NCBI RefSeq assembly: GCF_900155425.1
Contig: NZ_LT700189.1
Location: forward strand, 372,001-436,000
Direction: 5' to 3'
From: Parabacteroides massiliensis
GTDB taxonomy: Bacteria > Bacteroidota > Bacteroidia > Bacteroidales > Tannerellaceae
Length of the DNA stretch: 64,000 bases
Made by a program: the position numbers and the translations under genes. How positions within the stretch are numbered: the stretch's first letter is position 1; the number at the start of each line of letters is the position of its first letter. Below are positions 1 through 8,455 of the stretch, one piece after another. Below the pieces are notes generated by a model. That model searched no databases. It was not told the DNA's origin and saw only the letters and a list, made by a program, of their open reading frames with translations.

Positions 1-508
1 TCCGGAGGTGGAAATCAACCTTCCGGCAGCCGACTATATCCGGCGGGACCGGTTCGACGGTTACCACTGTACGTTCGACCTCTATCCGGGAGAAACCTAT
101 CCGTTGAAATTGATTAGCGTCACTCCGAAAGCCAATGCGAACCAGTTGTACACGATGCGCCTGCAAATGGTTCCGGGCAAGTTGCCGCTTCCTTCACCGG
201 GAATGAATACGATGGTCACGATCTATTGCAATGAGGACGAAGCACAGCCGGTTTCTGTTCCGAGCGGAGGACTCCTGCAAAAGGATGGCAAAACATATGT
301 GTTCGTATATGATCCGTCTGCGGGAAAAGTGCATAGCAGCGAAGTGAAAGTGTTGCGCCTGTTGTCCGACGGACGTGCGGTAGTGGTCTCCGATACGCTG
401 AAAGTCGGTGAAACAGTGGTCGCTTCCGGTGTGCATCATATTGAAGAAGGAGAAAGTGTCCGGCCTTTGGCTTCCGGTTCTAAAACGAATGTAGGAGGAC
501 TGTTGTGA
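1..508 (+). CDS. RND efflux periplasmic adaptor subunit, C-terminal part (5' end outside window)
   Basis: This is the C-terminal part of a membrane-fusion (HlyD/AcrA-type) adaptor that links an inner-membrane RND pump to a TolC channel. The reading frame is open from the first base, so the true start lies upstream; the GTG at base 8 is only an internal codon. The visible part has beta-barrel and membrane-proximal strands typical of the family: a PGMNTMVTI segment before the barrel end, VPSGGLLQKDGKTYVFVYD in the membrane-proximal domain, and a closing VGETVVASGVHHIEEGESVRP. The stop codon overlaps the start of the RND permease, so the two are translationally coupled. The substrate cannot be told from sequence. 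The assignment is firm because of the three-gene adaptor-permease-TolC order. Confidence 0.9.
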   Translation, partial: PEVEINLPAADYIRRDRFDGYHCTFDLYPGETYPLKLISVTPKANANQLYTMRLQMVPGKLPLPSPGMNTMVTIYCNEDEAQPVSVPSGGLLQKDGKTYVFVYDPSAGKVHSSEVKVLRLLSDGRAVVVSDTLKVGETVVASGVHHIEEGESVRPLASGSKTNVGGLL

Positions 509-3500
509 TGGATATAAGCAAATGGGGATTTCAGAACCGGAACCTGATCTATTTTCTGGTTGCGGTTTTGCTGGCAGGCGGAGCTTTGTCCTGCTATCAG
601 ATGAGTAAGCTGGAAGATCCGGAAATCAAGGTGAAGTTGGCGATGGTGGCAACTGTCTATCCGGGAGCTTCGGCACACCAGGTGGAATTGGAAGTGACGG
701 ATGTGCTCGAAAAGAGCATTCGTAAGATGGACGATGTAAATAATGTCGAAAGCTATTCGTTCAATGATCTGTCCTTGATCCAGGTCGAGCTGCTGACGAC
801 CGTCAAGGATGACGACGTGGAACAGCATTGGGACCTCCTCAGGCGGAAAGTGAACGATGCTTCCGCCACGCTTCCTTCCGGAGTCAACACGCCGATTGTC
901 CAGGACGATTTCGGCAAAGTGTTCGGTATGTTCTACGCATTGACGGGTGACGGCCTGTCCGATCGCGAGATGGCCGATTATGCCGAACTGATCAAACGGG
1001 AAGTAATCGAAATAGAAGGAGTGGACCGGGTGGATATATACGGGAAACGCTCCGAATGTATCAATATCTCCCTCCTGCAGGACCGTATGGCCAATCTCGG
1101 CGTGAAGCCGGCAGAAGTGCTGGCCACTTTGAACGGGCAGAACGAGACGACCTACAGCGGTTATTATGATAACGGAGACAACCGCATCCGTGTGACGGTG
1201 AACGACCGTTTCAAGACGGTAGACGATATCGGCAAAATGCTTATCCAGGGGCATGACAACGACCAGTTGCGTTTGCGCGACATAGCCTTGATCGAGAAGG
1301 GTTATGAGGATCCTACCCGTAACGAACTGTTCTATAACCAGGAACGTTCGATCGGCCTTTTGATAGCCGCATCGAGCGGTTCGGATATCGTGAAGGTCGG
1401 CAAAGCCGTAGAAACGAAGCTGGCAGATTTGAAAGACAACCGCCTGCCTGCCGGAGTGGAATGCCATAAAATATTCTATCAGCCCGAACGTGTGGGAGAT
1501 TCGCTTGGGACGTTTGTCATCAACCTGATCGAATCCGTCGTCATCGTTGTGCTGATCTTGATGTTGGCGATGGGCTTCAAGAGCGGGCTGATTATCGGTA
1601 TCAGTTTGGTGGTGACTGTTTTCGGATCATTCCTTTTCCTGCAATTTGCCGGAGGAACGATGCAACGTGTCTCTCTGGCGGCTTTCGTGTTGGCGATGGG
1701 GATGCTGGTGGACAACGCCATCGTGATCATCGACGGCATATTGGTGGACCTGAAAGCCGGGAAAGACAGGATGGAGGCGATGACCGCTATCGGACGACAG
1801 ACGGCGATGCCGTTGTTAGGGGCGACCCTGATCGCCATCATTGCCTTTCTGCCGATTTATATGTCGCCGGATACGGCAGGCGTTTATACGCGTGACCTGT
1901 TTATCGTACTGGCCGTTTCACTGTTGTTGAGCTGGGTGTTGGCCTTGCTCCATGTCCCGTTGATGGCAAATCGGCGGTTGCATCCGGCGGTGGAAAACAA
2001 TGATTCCGGCAAACGTATATATAAAGGTAAGATATATGCCGCCTTGCGAGCCGCTTTGCGCTTCGGATTGTCGCACCGCCTCGGCTTCACGCTGACGATG
2101 GTCGCTCTGTTGCTCTTGTCTGCCTACAGCTACCGGTTCCTGCGCCAGGGATTCTTCCCCGATATGGTGTACGACCAGCTGTATATGGAATACAAACTTC
2201 CGGAGGGTAATAATTCCACCCGTGTGGCACATGACCTGAAAGAAATTGAAAACTACCTGAAAACCCGGAAGGAGATCACGAATGTGACTACCTCCATCGG
2301 CGGGACGCCGGGACGTTACAACCTGGTGCGAAGCATTGCCAATCCTTCATTGGCCTACGGGGAACTGATCATCGACTTTACATCTCCCGATGATTTGGTC
2401 AAGAACATCGACGAGATACAGAACTATCTGACACAGCAGTATCCGGATGCTTACGTCAAGCTGAAACGTTATAACCTGATGTTTAAGAAATATCCTATCG
2501 AGGCCCAGTTCTTGGGACCCGATCCTGCCGTCCTGCACCGTTTGGCCGACAGTGCACGGTATATTATGGAGAATACGCCGGAAGTCTGCCTGATTACGAC
2601 CGACTGGGAGCCGCAGGTCCCGGTTCTGACTATCGAGTACGATCAGCCGGCTGCCCGTGCGTTGGGATTGAGCCGTAACGACGTGAGTCTTTCGTTGCTG
2701 ACGGCTACGGGCGGTATTCCTATCGGCTCTTTCTACGAGGGCATCCATAAGAACAACATCTACCTGAAATGTCTGGACGAACAGGGAGAACCGATCGAAG
2801 ACTTGGGAAACACGCAGGTCTTTTCGACGCTTCCTACGCTGAACGGCCTGCTGAACGAAGAAAACATGGTGAAACTGAAAGCCGGTACACTCTCGAAGGA
2901 GGAACTGATCGAAAGCCTGATGGGCAGTACGCCGCTGAAACAGATCAGCAAAGGTATCGACGTGCGTTGGGAAGATCCGGTCGTACCTCGCTATAACGGA
3001 CAGCGCAGCCAGCGCGTGCAATGTTCTCCCGTTCCGGGTGTCGAGACGGAAAAGGCACGGCAGGCGGTTGCGGAGAAGTTGGAGCAGCTCGAACTTCCCG
3101 AAGGTTATTCGCTGCAATGGCAGGGTGAGAAGAACGCCAGCGACCAGTCCATGAAGTATCTGTTCAAGAACTTCCCGTTGGCCATTATCCTGATGATCGC
3201 GATCCTGATCATGCTGTTCAAGGATTACCGCAAGCCGGCCATTATCTTCTGTAGTATCCCGATGGTATTTGTCGGGGTGGTGATGACGATGCTGATAACC
3301 GGCAAGACGTTCAACTTTGTGGCTATTGTCGGGACATTGGGACTGATAGGAATGATCATAAAGAACGGTATCGTGCTGATGGATGAGATCACCTTGCAGA
3401 TAGGACAGGGAACGGAACCGGTCACCGCGTTGATCGACAGTGCCCAGAGCCGTCTGCGTCCGGTGATGATGGCGGCCCTGACTACGATCTTGGGGATGAT

Positions 3501-3636
3501 CCCGTTGCTGACCGACGCCATGTTCGGTTCGCTTGCAGCGTCCATCATGGGCGGATTGTTGTTCGGTACGGTGATCACGCTTATTTTTATTCCTGTCCTA
3601 TACGCGTTATTCTTTCACATTAAACATGTAGACTGA
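508..3636 (+). CDS. RND family efflux transporter permease (AcrB-like)
   Basis: Inner-membrane proton-driven efflux pump of 1042 residues, the usual AcrB-family length. It has an N-terminal membrane helix (about residues 12-30), a first large periplasmic loop, a helix bundle from about 335 to 540, a second loop and a C-terminal bundle from about 890. In TM4 the motif is GMLVDNAIVII, so the first of AcrB's two aspartates is kept and the second is Asn. In TM10 the relay lysine is present in IIKNGIVLMDE. A GTG three bases earlier is possible, but the ATG at 508 overlaps the adaptor stop as TGATG and follows a GGAGG at about 10 bases. The tolC-like gene starts inside its stop codon. Drug, bile-salt or metabolite export are all possible. 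Confidence 0.95.
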   Translation: MDISKWGFQNRNLIYFLVAVLLAGGALSCYQMSKLEDPEIKVKLAMVATVYPGASAHQVELEVTDVLEKSIRKMDDVNNVESYSFNDLSLIQVELLTTVKDDDVEQHWDLLRRKVNDASATLPSGVNTPIVQDDFGKVFGMFYALTGDGLSDREMADYAELIKREVIEIEGVDRVDIYGKRSECINISLLQDRMANLGVKPAEVLATLNGQNETTYSGYYDNGDNRIRVTVNDRFKTVDDIGKMLIQGHDNDQLRLRDIALIEKGYEDPTRNELFYNQERSIGLLIAASSGSDIVKVGKAVETKLADLKDNRLPAGVECHKIFYQPERVGDSLGTFVINLIESVVIVVLILMLAMGFKSGLIIGISLVVTVFGSFLFLQFAGGTMQRVSLAAFVLAMGMLVDNAIVIIDGILVDLKAGKDRMEAMTAIGRQTAMPLLGATLIAIIAFLPIYMSPDTAGVYTRDLFIVLAVSLLLSWVLALLHVPLMANRRLHPAVENNDSGKRIYKGKIYAALRAALRFGLSHRLGFTLTMVALLLLSAYSYRFLRQGFFPDMVYDQLYMEYKLPEGNNSTRVAHDLKEIENYLKTRKEITNVTTSIGGTPGRYNLVRSIANPSLAYGELIIDFTSPDDLVKNIDEIQNYLTQQYPDAYVKLKRYNLMFKKYPIEAQFLGPDPAVLHRLADSARYIMENTPEVCLITTDWEPQVPVLTIEYDQPAARALGLSRNDVSLSLLTATGGIPIGSFYEGIHKNNIYLKCLDEQGEPIEDLGNTQVFSTLPTLNGLLNEENMVKLKAGTLSKEELIESLMGSTPLKQISKGIDVRWEDPVVPRYNGQRSQRVQCSPVPGVETEKARQAVAEKLEQLELPEGYSLQWQGEKNASDQSMKYLFKNFPLAIILMIAILIMLFKDYRKPAIIFCSIPMVFVGVVMTMLITGKTFNFVAIVGTLGLIGMIIKNGIVLMDEITLQIGQGTEPVTALIDSAQSRLRPVMMAALTTILGMIPLLTDAMFGSLAASIMGGLLFGTVITLIFIPVLYALFFHIKHVD

Positions 3637-5018
3637 TGAAGAAAATATCTATTATCCTGTTGTCTATTCTCTGTCCGGCATCTCTTTTTGCACAAGAGAC
3701 GTTGAGCTTGCAGCAGTGCCGGGAAATGGCGTTGCAATATAATAAGGAAATGGCGGCATCGGTGAAGCAGACCGAAAGCGCCTTGTACACGATGAGAAGC
3801 TATAAGGGAAATTTCTTCCCGAACTTCACTGCCAGCGGAATGGGTCTTTACAGTACGGCCGACGGCGGATATAGTTCCGGTGGTGGTTTTCTGCCTGTCT
3901 TTCCCGATGGGACCGGGCAGTCTTTGCCGACGGGAAGTTTTGCTTACTTTCCCGGTATCGATTTGAAGTATAAGGTCGGTACGGTCTATATGGGTGGCGT
4001 CAAAGTGGAACAGCCGCTTTATATGGGTGGCAAGATCCGGTCGGCCTACCGGATGTCTGTCTTAGGAAAGGAGATGGCCGAGATGAACGAGGTGCTGACG
4101 GCAACGGAAGTGATCCTCAAAACGGACAAGGCTTATGCTTTGGTCGTGAAAGCGCAAGAGATGAAGATCGTGGCGGACAAATACAACGCCGTGCTCCGGG
4201 AACTGCTGTCGAATATCGAAAGCGCTTACAAGCATGGTTTGAAACCGCAGAACGATGTACTGAAAGTGCAGGTGAAGCTGAACGAAAGCGAACTTTCCAT
4301 CCGTAAGGCTGAGAATGCACTTCGGTTGGCGACCATGAACCTTTGCCATCTGATCGGGAAACCGCTTATCTCCGACATCCGCATTTCCGGCGATTATCCG
4401 GTGGTTGAAAAGGGACTGGATGTCCAAGTCTCCGATATCAGCGCCCGCCCCGAATATGCGATCCTGAACAAGCAGGTCGAGATCGCCGGGCAGCAGGTCC
4501 GGCTGAACCGTAGCGAGCTGTTGCCCAAAGTCGGTATCATGGGAGCTTATGATTATGTGCATGGCTTTGAGCTGAACGACCAGACGTTGATGGACAAAGG
4601 GAGTTTCTCCGTCTTGCTGAACGTGAGCATCCCGCTTTTCCATTTCGGCGAACGGAGCAATAAGGTGCGTGCCGCAAAAGCTAAGCTGCTGCAATCGCGC
4701 CTGGAACAGGAAAACATGAACGAACAGATGATGTTGGAGCTGACACAGGCTGCCAACAACCTCGATGAGGCGCGTTTGGAAAGCGAGCTTTCCGATCGTT
4801 CGCTCCTCCAGGCAGAAGAGAATATGAGAATCAGCAAAAGCCAGTATGATGTGGGTCTGGAGACGCTGTCGGACTATCTCGAAGCGCAGGCTTTGTGGCA
4901 GCAGGCTTATGAAACGCAGGTCGATGCCCATTTCCAGCTCTATCTGAATTATGTCGGATATCTGAAAGCGGCAGGGGCGTTGTATGATTCCACAGCTCGC
5001 GTGTCGAAAGAAAAATAG
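3636..5018 (+). CDS. TolC family outer-membrane efflux channel
   Basis: Outer-membrane factor of a tripartite efflux system, 460 residues. A signal peptide is visible (MKKISIILLSILCPASLFAQ, cleavage after about residue 19). Two OEP-type repeats follow: LSLQQCREMALQYNKEMAAS opens the first helical hairpin, and ARPEYAILNKQVEIAGQQVR begins the second. Long Gln/Glu-rich helices near the C-terminus (ELTQAANNLDEARLESELSD) are typical of the periplasmic tunnel. The start overlaps the permease stop by one base, so adaptor, permease and channel form one operon. The operon ends in an unusually elaborate structured terminator a few bases after the stop codon. Confidence 0.93.
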   Translation: MKKISIILLSILCPASLFAQETLSLQQCREMALQYNKEMAASVKQTESALYTMRSYKGNFFPNFTASGMGLYSTADGGYSSGGGFLPVFPDGTGQSLPTGSFAYFPGIDLKYKVGTVYMGGVKVEQPLYMGGKIRSAYRMSVLGKEMAEMNEVLTATEVILKTDKAYALVVKAQEMKIVADKYNAVLRELLSNIESAYKHGLKPQNDVLKVQVKLNESELSIRKAENALRLATMNLCHLIGKPLISDIRISGDYPVVEKGLDVQVSDISARPEYAILNKQVEIAGQQVRLNRSELLPKVGIMGAYDYVHGFELNDQTLMDKGSFSVLLNVSIPLFHFGERSNKVRAAKAKLLQSRLEQENMNEQMMLELTQAANNLDEARLESELSDRSLLQAEENMRISKSQYDVGLETLSDYLEAQALWQQAYETQVDAHFQLYLNYVGYLKAAGALYDSTARVSKEK

Positions 5019-5019
5019 T

Positions 5020-5140
5020 AAAACAGATCAAGGCTCAACCGGCCCAGCTATTCTGGCAAAGGCGACTTTGTCAGGTAGCAGTCGTTCGTAAAATGATGCG
5101 AACGGAGTTGTGAAACCGGTTGGGCCTTGTCTGTTTTTTT
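5020..5140 (+). ncRNA. Candidate structured RNA fused to an intrinsic terminator, downstream of tolC-like gene
   Basis: A long outer helix pairs 5022-5042 with 5116-5136 (about 20 bp, one bulged U and one G-U wobble) and runs straight into seven T residues. Inside it are three more hairpins: CCAG/CTGG at 5044-5056, CAAAG-GCGA-CTTTG at 5057-5070 with a GNRA tetraloop, and CGTTCG/CGAACG at 5083-5104 with a 10-base loop. Together they would make a four-way junction. The outer helix plus T-run is a convincing terminator for the efflux operon. That the inside is a functional RNA is inference; it could be only an ornate 3' UTR. Confidence 0.55.
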
Positions 5141-5210
5141 AGATAGAGTTGTCTGTTTTTTAGATAATGCCGATAATCTGATTTTGAATAATTGCTTTAA
5201 CTTATTTGTC

Positions 5211-5241
5211 TTGCATAAGTCAAGTCAATTACATAGTTTTG
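5211..5241 (+). promoter_or_regulatory. Bacteroidota-type promoter for the secreted protein gene
   Basis: A -33 element CTTG (5210-5213) and a -7 element TAGTTTTG (5234-5241) match the TTTG/TAnnTTTG pattern with a 20-base spacer. Transcription would start near 5246, leaving a leader of about 45 bases before the ATG at 5291. Confidence 0.6.
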
Positions 5242-5290
5242 TTGCCATTAATGAAACAAAAAGTTTTGTTTAATCTAAAAAGAGAGATTT

Positions 5291-6949
5291 ATGAAAAAAG
5301 TTTTTACATCGATTAGTCTGGCGTTATCTCTTATAGCGTCTTCCTTTTCCACTTCTGCACAGACGGTGCAGTTGAGTGAAGCTCAGAAAATAGAAATTCA
5401 AAAAGAAGTATTACCGGTCGTATTCGAACAGATCAAAGAGCAAACAGGTCTCGATATCCTGGGATTGGCACGACCGCAACTGAATTCGGATTTTATACAG
5501 AGTTTGCCGGTATTTAATGCTCAGAGTGGCCTGCGTTCGGATTCTCCAACGCCTTATAGTGTGAAACCGGATAGTATAATTGTGAATGTTGCTGCATTGG
5601 CTCCTGATGTCTCTCAGCTTATGACGAACGTAAAAGTTTTGTTTGGTGATTACAAAAAAATAGATATGCCTATAGATATAGCAGGGCTTTCAGGTAGCAT
5701 CGAGATACCGCGTTTGATCAAAGTAACATCTAATTCAATTCTTCCCACTTTTCAAAATATAGCAGAAATCAAGATTGTTGCCAATGAAAATCCCAAGGCT
5801 CTTCTTGACATGGATATGGTTATTACATTGTGGGGTGAAGATACAACATATCAGTTAATAGGACTGACCATCGCTCAGAATGAATCTTTTGATTTTGAAT
5901 TTAATGTAGAAATCGGAGAAGGATTACAGGATATATGGGGTCTTTTAAAAACTGTAGCTACATTACCTGAATTGCCTGAAATGAACTATTTGATTACTTT
6001 AGGTTTTTCACAAATTGGAACAGGTGTGATTCCGGCTTCTTTGTATGGTATACCGACAGCCGATGCAACAACAAGAATCCCGATGGGAGATGCTGCTGTT
6101 GCCCTTGATTTCACTAGTGATATGTTTATTAAAAATATTGCTCTTACTTCTTATAAAAATGCAAAAGCAGAGAAATGGAGCAAACTTTGGTTCGATATGG
6201 AACAGAAGACCACAGAGGATTTGGTATTGACGATTGATAATTTTGTTTATACGGATGAAGCAAAAACCGATTCTACATTCGCTGATAGAACAATCGTTAC
6301 GATGAGCGATTATACCAAGAATGCGGCAGTGGCAAGCACTCATTCGGCTGTGAAATCTGTTATTAACCGCGTTGTTTCCGAACTGGCTACAGAAGGTCAT
6401 GCAGCTTGGTATAAGATGCTGATCGAATCGGCAAAAGATTTGAATGGTGATGGTAATATCACAAACGAAGAAAAGGCAACAACGATGGAAATCGAAGTTA
6501 CACCGTCTCTTGTCGGTACGGATGCTATTGCTGATATCAATATCAAATCGTATAGCTATTCCGAAACAGGAGATGCAACCCTGACAGAAATGAATGTGAA
6601 AGCAACCGCCAATCTGACCAACAATGTGATCAGAGTTGATCTGATCCCGGCTGGTTCTCCGGCTGCTGTGGGTAGTGCATATTTCACTTCCAACATCGCC
6701 GGTATCGTAACAAGCAACGATGATATCACGATCAATACCGTAAAGGTAACGCCGGTCGAAGGTGGGATCTATATCGATAATAGCGGAAAAGCTGCTTATC
6801 GTATCGTCAATATGAGCGGTGCTACGGTCGCTAACGGAACTGTTTCGGGTGACAATGCTTATATTTCAACCTCTTCTTTGGCAAAAGGCGTATATGTAAT
6901 TGTCGTAACGGAAAATGGCGTTAGCCAGTCTGTGAAATTCGTTCGTTGA
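5291..6949 (+). CDS. Secreted protein with type IX secretion C-terminal sorting domain
   Basis: Uncharacterised 552-residue exported protein. A signal peptide ends near TSAQ (residues 21-24). The last 60 residues or so (GGIYIDNSGKAAYRIVNMSG, then LAKGVYVIVV and VKFVR) are a typical Por/T9SS type A sorting domain, so the protein is expected to cross the outer membrane by type IX secretion and be anchored or released at the surface. Residues 383-394 (DLNGDGNITNEE) form a perfect EF-hand/dockerin-like calcium loop. The remainder looks beta-rich, and I recognise no enzymatic motif. The gene is monocistronic with its own promoter and terminator and looks more AT-rich than the efflux genes to its left. 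The function of the body is unknown. Confidence 0.85.
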   Translation: MKKVFTSISLALSLIASSFSTSAQTVQLSEAQKIEIQKEVLPVVFEQIKEQTGLDILGLARPQLNSDFIQSLPVFNAQSGLRSDSPTPYSVKPDSIIVNVAALAPDVSQLMTNVKVLFGDYKKIDMPIDIAGLSGSIEIPRLIKVTSNSILPTFQNIAEIKIVANENPKALLDMDMVITLWGEDTTYQLIGLTIAQNESFDFEFNVEIGEGLQDIWGLLKTVATLPELPEMNYLITLGFSQIGTGVIPASLYGIPTADATTRIPMGDAAVALDFTSDMFIKNIALTSYKNAKAEKWSKLWFDMEQKTTEDLVLTIDNFVYTDEAKTDSTFADRTIVTMSDYTKNAAVASTHSAVKSVINRVVSELATEGHAAWYKMLIESAKDLNGDGNITNEEKATTMEIEVTPSLVGTDAIADINIKSYSYSETGDATLTEMNVKATANLTNNVIRVDLIPAGSPAAVGSAYFTSNIAGIVTSNDDITINTVKVTPVEGGIYIDNSGKAAYRIVNMSGATVANGTVSGDNAYISTSSLAKGVYVIVVTENGVSQSVKFVR

Positions 6950-6984
6950 TTATAAGGTATTAGTCTGGAATATTTAAAAAAGTG

Positions 6985-7025
6985 ACGCCGGTTGTTTCCT
7001 CGGAAATAACCGGCGTTAATTTTTT
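6985..7025 (+). terminator. Intrinsic terminator after the T9SS-type secreted protein
   Basis: Stem ACGCCGGTTGTTT (6985-6997) pairs with AAATAACCGGCGT (7004-7016) with one wobble, followed by TAATTTTT. It lies 35 bases after the stop codon. Confidence 0.85.
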
Positions 7026-7146
7026 CCCTTTGTCTTTCGCTTCTCTCTTTAAACCGGTGCTTTTCTGCATTTGATCCGGTGCATGGCAGAAACTATTTCG
7101 AAAGTCATGGTAAACTAATTCAAAGCATATGATATATTATTGTTAT

Positions 7147-7227
7147 GTAGTACTACCAATCGTGGATAAGTAGTTACTACCTATTGTCCATAGGTAGTAC
7201 TACATATAGTCGGTTGGTAGTAACTAC
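7147..7227. repeat. Four GTAGT(w)ACTAC palindromes at 23-24 bp period
   Basis: Near-identical palindromes start at 7147 (GTAGTACTAC), 7170 (GTAGTTACTAC), 7194 (GTAGTACTAC) and 7217 (GTAGTAACTAC). The stretches between them are also related (CAATCGTGGATAA, CTATTGTCCATAG and similar), so the whole is a degenerate tandem repeat of about 23.5 bp. It sits between convergent genes in a 408-base gap. Apart from the terminator at the left, I see no gene or other element in 6950-7357. Confidence 0.8.
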
Positions 7228-7357
7228 TAATCGATACTTTGTTATATGTTTTCATTTAGTTCTTCGGGTGTTTCGACTTAGTTTGTGGCCTGAAATGAGT
7301 TAGTAGGTGGGTGAGCCAATCCTTGAAGCATAGAAACGTTAGCTGCGCTTTATGTAT

Positions 7358-8443
7358 TTACCTCGGTGCTTTTTGATACAAGTAAATCGCGATAAACGTA
7401 TACAATATATTCGGAATCCAGGCTGCCATAGCGGGACTGAGGTTGCCGTTGATGGCGAAGGTCGAGGTGACGGTGGTGAAGAGGATGTAAGAGAAACTCA
7501 AGGCCAGTCCGATACCGATGTTCAACCCCATGCCTCCTTTGATCTTGCGGGAAGAGAGCGAGGCACCGATGGAGGTCAGGATGAAGGCGGCCATGATGGC
7601 GGCAAAACGTTTGTGGTATTCGATCTGGAACGTCTGGATATTGCCGATTCCCCGTTTCTTCTGGCGGTCGATATAGGTGGACAGCTCGGGCGAAGTCATC
7701 GTCTCGCAGTCATTGACGGATATCAGGAAGTCCGAAGGGATGATCGTCAAGGTGGTGTCCATGCGGTTCCCTTCGGTGATATGCTCGCGCATTCCGTCGA
7801 AGTCGCGGATCATGTAGTCGATCAGAGTCCAGTTGTAAAGCGAATCATATTTGATGGAGTTTGCCGTGAGGCGTGAAATCATCTTCTTGTCCTCGAAGTG
7901 TTCCAAAGAGAAATGGTATCCCATCCCGGAACGCGCATCGTAGCGGTCGAAATAGGCGATCACGCCCGGCTCGATCTCCAATTGGGCGGAGCGGACATAG
8001 TCTACCTTCTTGTTCTTGATATATTTGTTTTGAAAGTCGATACGCGTGGCGTTGGCAGGCGGAATGATATAAGCGTTCAGCGCAAACGTGCTGAGTGCGA
8101 TGATCCCTGCCGAAATCGCATAGGGCAACATCAGACGCCGGAAGCTCATCCCGCTCGCCAGCATGGCGATCACTTCCGAATTGTCTGCCAACTTCGAGGT
8201 GAAGAAGATAACGGCAATGAAAGTAAACAACGGACTGAACAGATTCGCGAAATACGGGATGAAGTTCATGTAATAGTCGAAGACGATCGCTTTCAACGGC
8301 ACGTCCGGACTCAGGAACTTGTCGATCTTCTCGTTTATGTCGAAGACAACCGAGATGGCGATAATCAGGGCAATCGCAAAGATGTAAGTACCTAAGAACT
8401 GCTTGATGATGTACCAGTCTATCCGTTTCAGTTTGAATTTCAT
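7358..8443 (-). CDS. LptF/LptG family permease (YjgP/YjgQ)
   Basis: Inner-membrane subunit of the lipopolysaccharide-export ABC transporter, which works with LptB and LptC to lift LPS toward the periplasmic bridge. It has 361 residues, normal for the family. The N-terminal membrane block (about residues 12-120) opens with WYIIKQFLGTYIFAIALII. A periplasmic beta-rich domain follows, and three C-terminal helices begin after RFAAIMAAFILTSIGASLSS. It starts 12 bases after the stop of tgt and is probably cotranscribed with it. Bacteroidales carry more than one such gene, and sequence alone does not say whether this is LptF or LptG, so no symbol is given. Confidence 0.9.
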   Translation of the reverse strand: MKFKLKRIDWYIIKQFLGTYIFAIALIIAISVVFDINEKIDKFLSPDVPLKAIVFDYYMNFIPYFANLFSPLFTFIAVIFFTSKLADNSEVIAMLASGMSFRRLMLPYAISAGIIALSTFALNAYIIPPANATRIDFQNKYIKNKKVDYVRSAQLEIEPGVIAYFDRYDARSGMGYHFSLEHFEDKKMISRLTANSIKYDSLYNWTLIDYMIRDFDGMREHITEGNRMDTTLTIIPSDFLISVNDCETMTSPELSTYIDRQKKRGIGNIQTFQIEYHKRFAAIMAAFILTSIGASLSSRKIKGGMGLNIGIGLALSFSYILFTTVTSTFAINGNLSPAMAAWIPNILYTFIAIYLYQKAPR

Positions 8444-8455
8444 GTGACAGTTTGC

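Noticed and set aside
436-1467. Long minus-strand frame opposite the RND permease
   Set aside because: It is a shadow of the strongly conserved permease frame, has no recognisable protein features and no promoter.
7147-7227. CRISPR array
   Set aside because: Repeats are only 10-11 bp palindromes, the intervening sequences are related to each other rather than unique spacers, and no cas genes are near.
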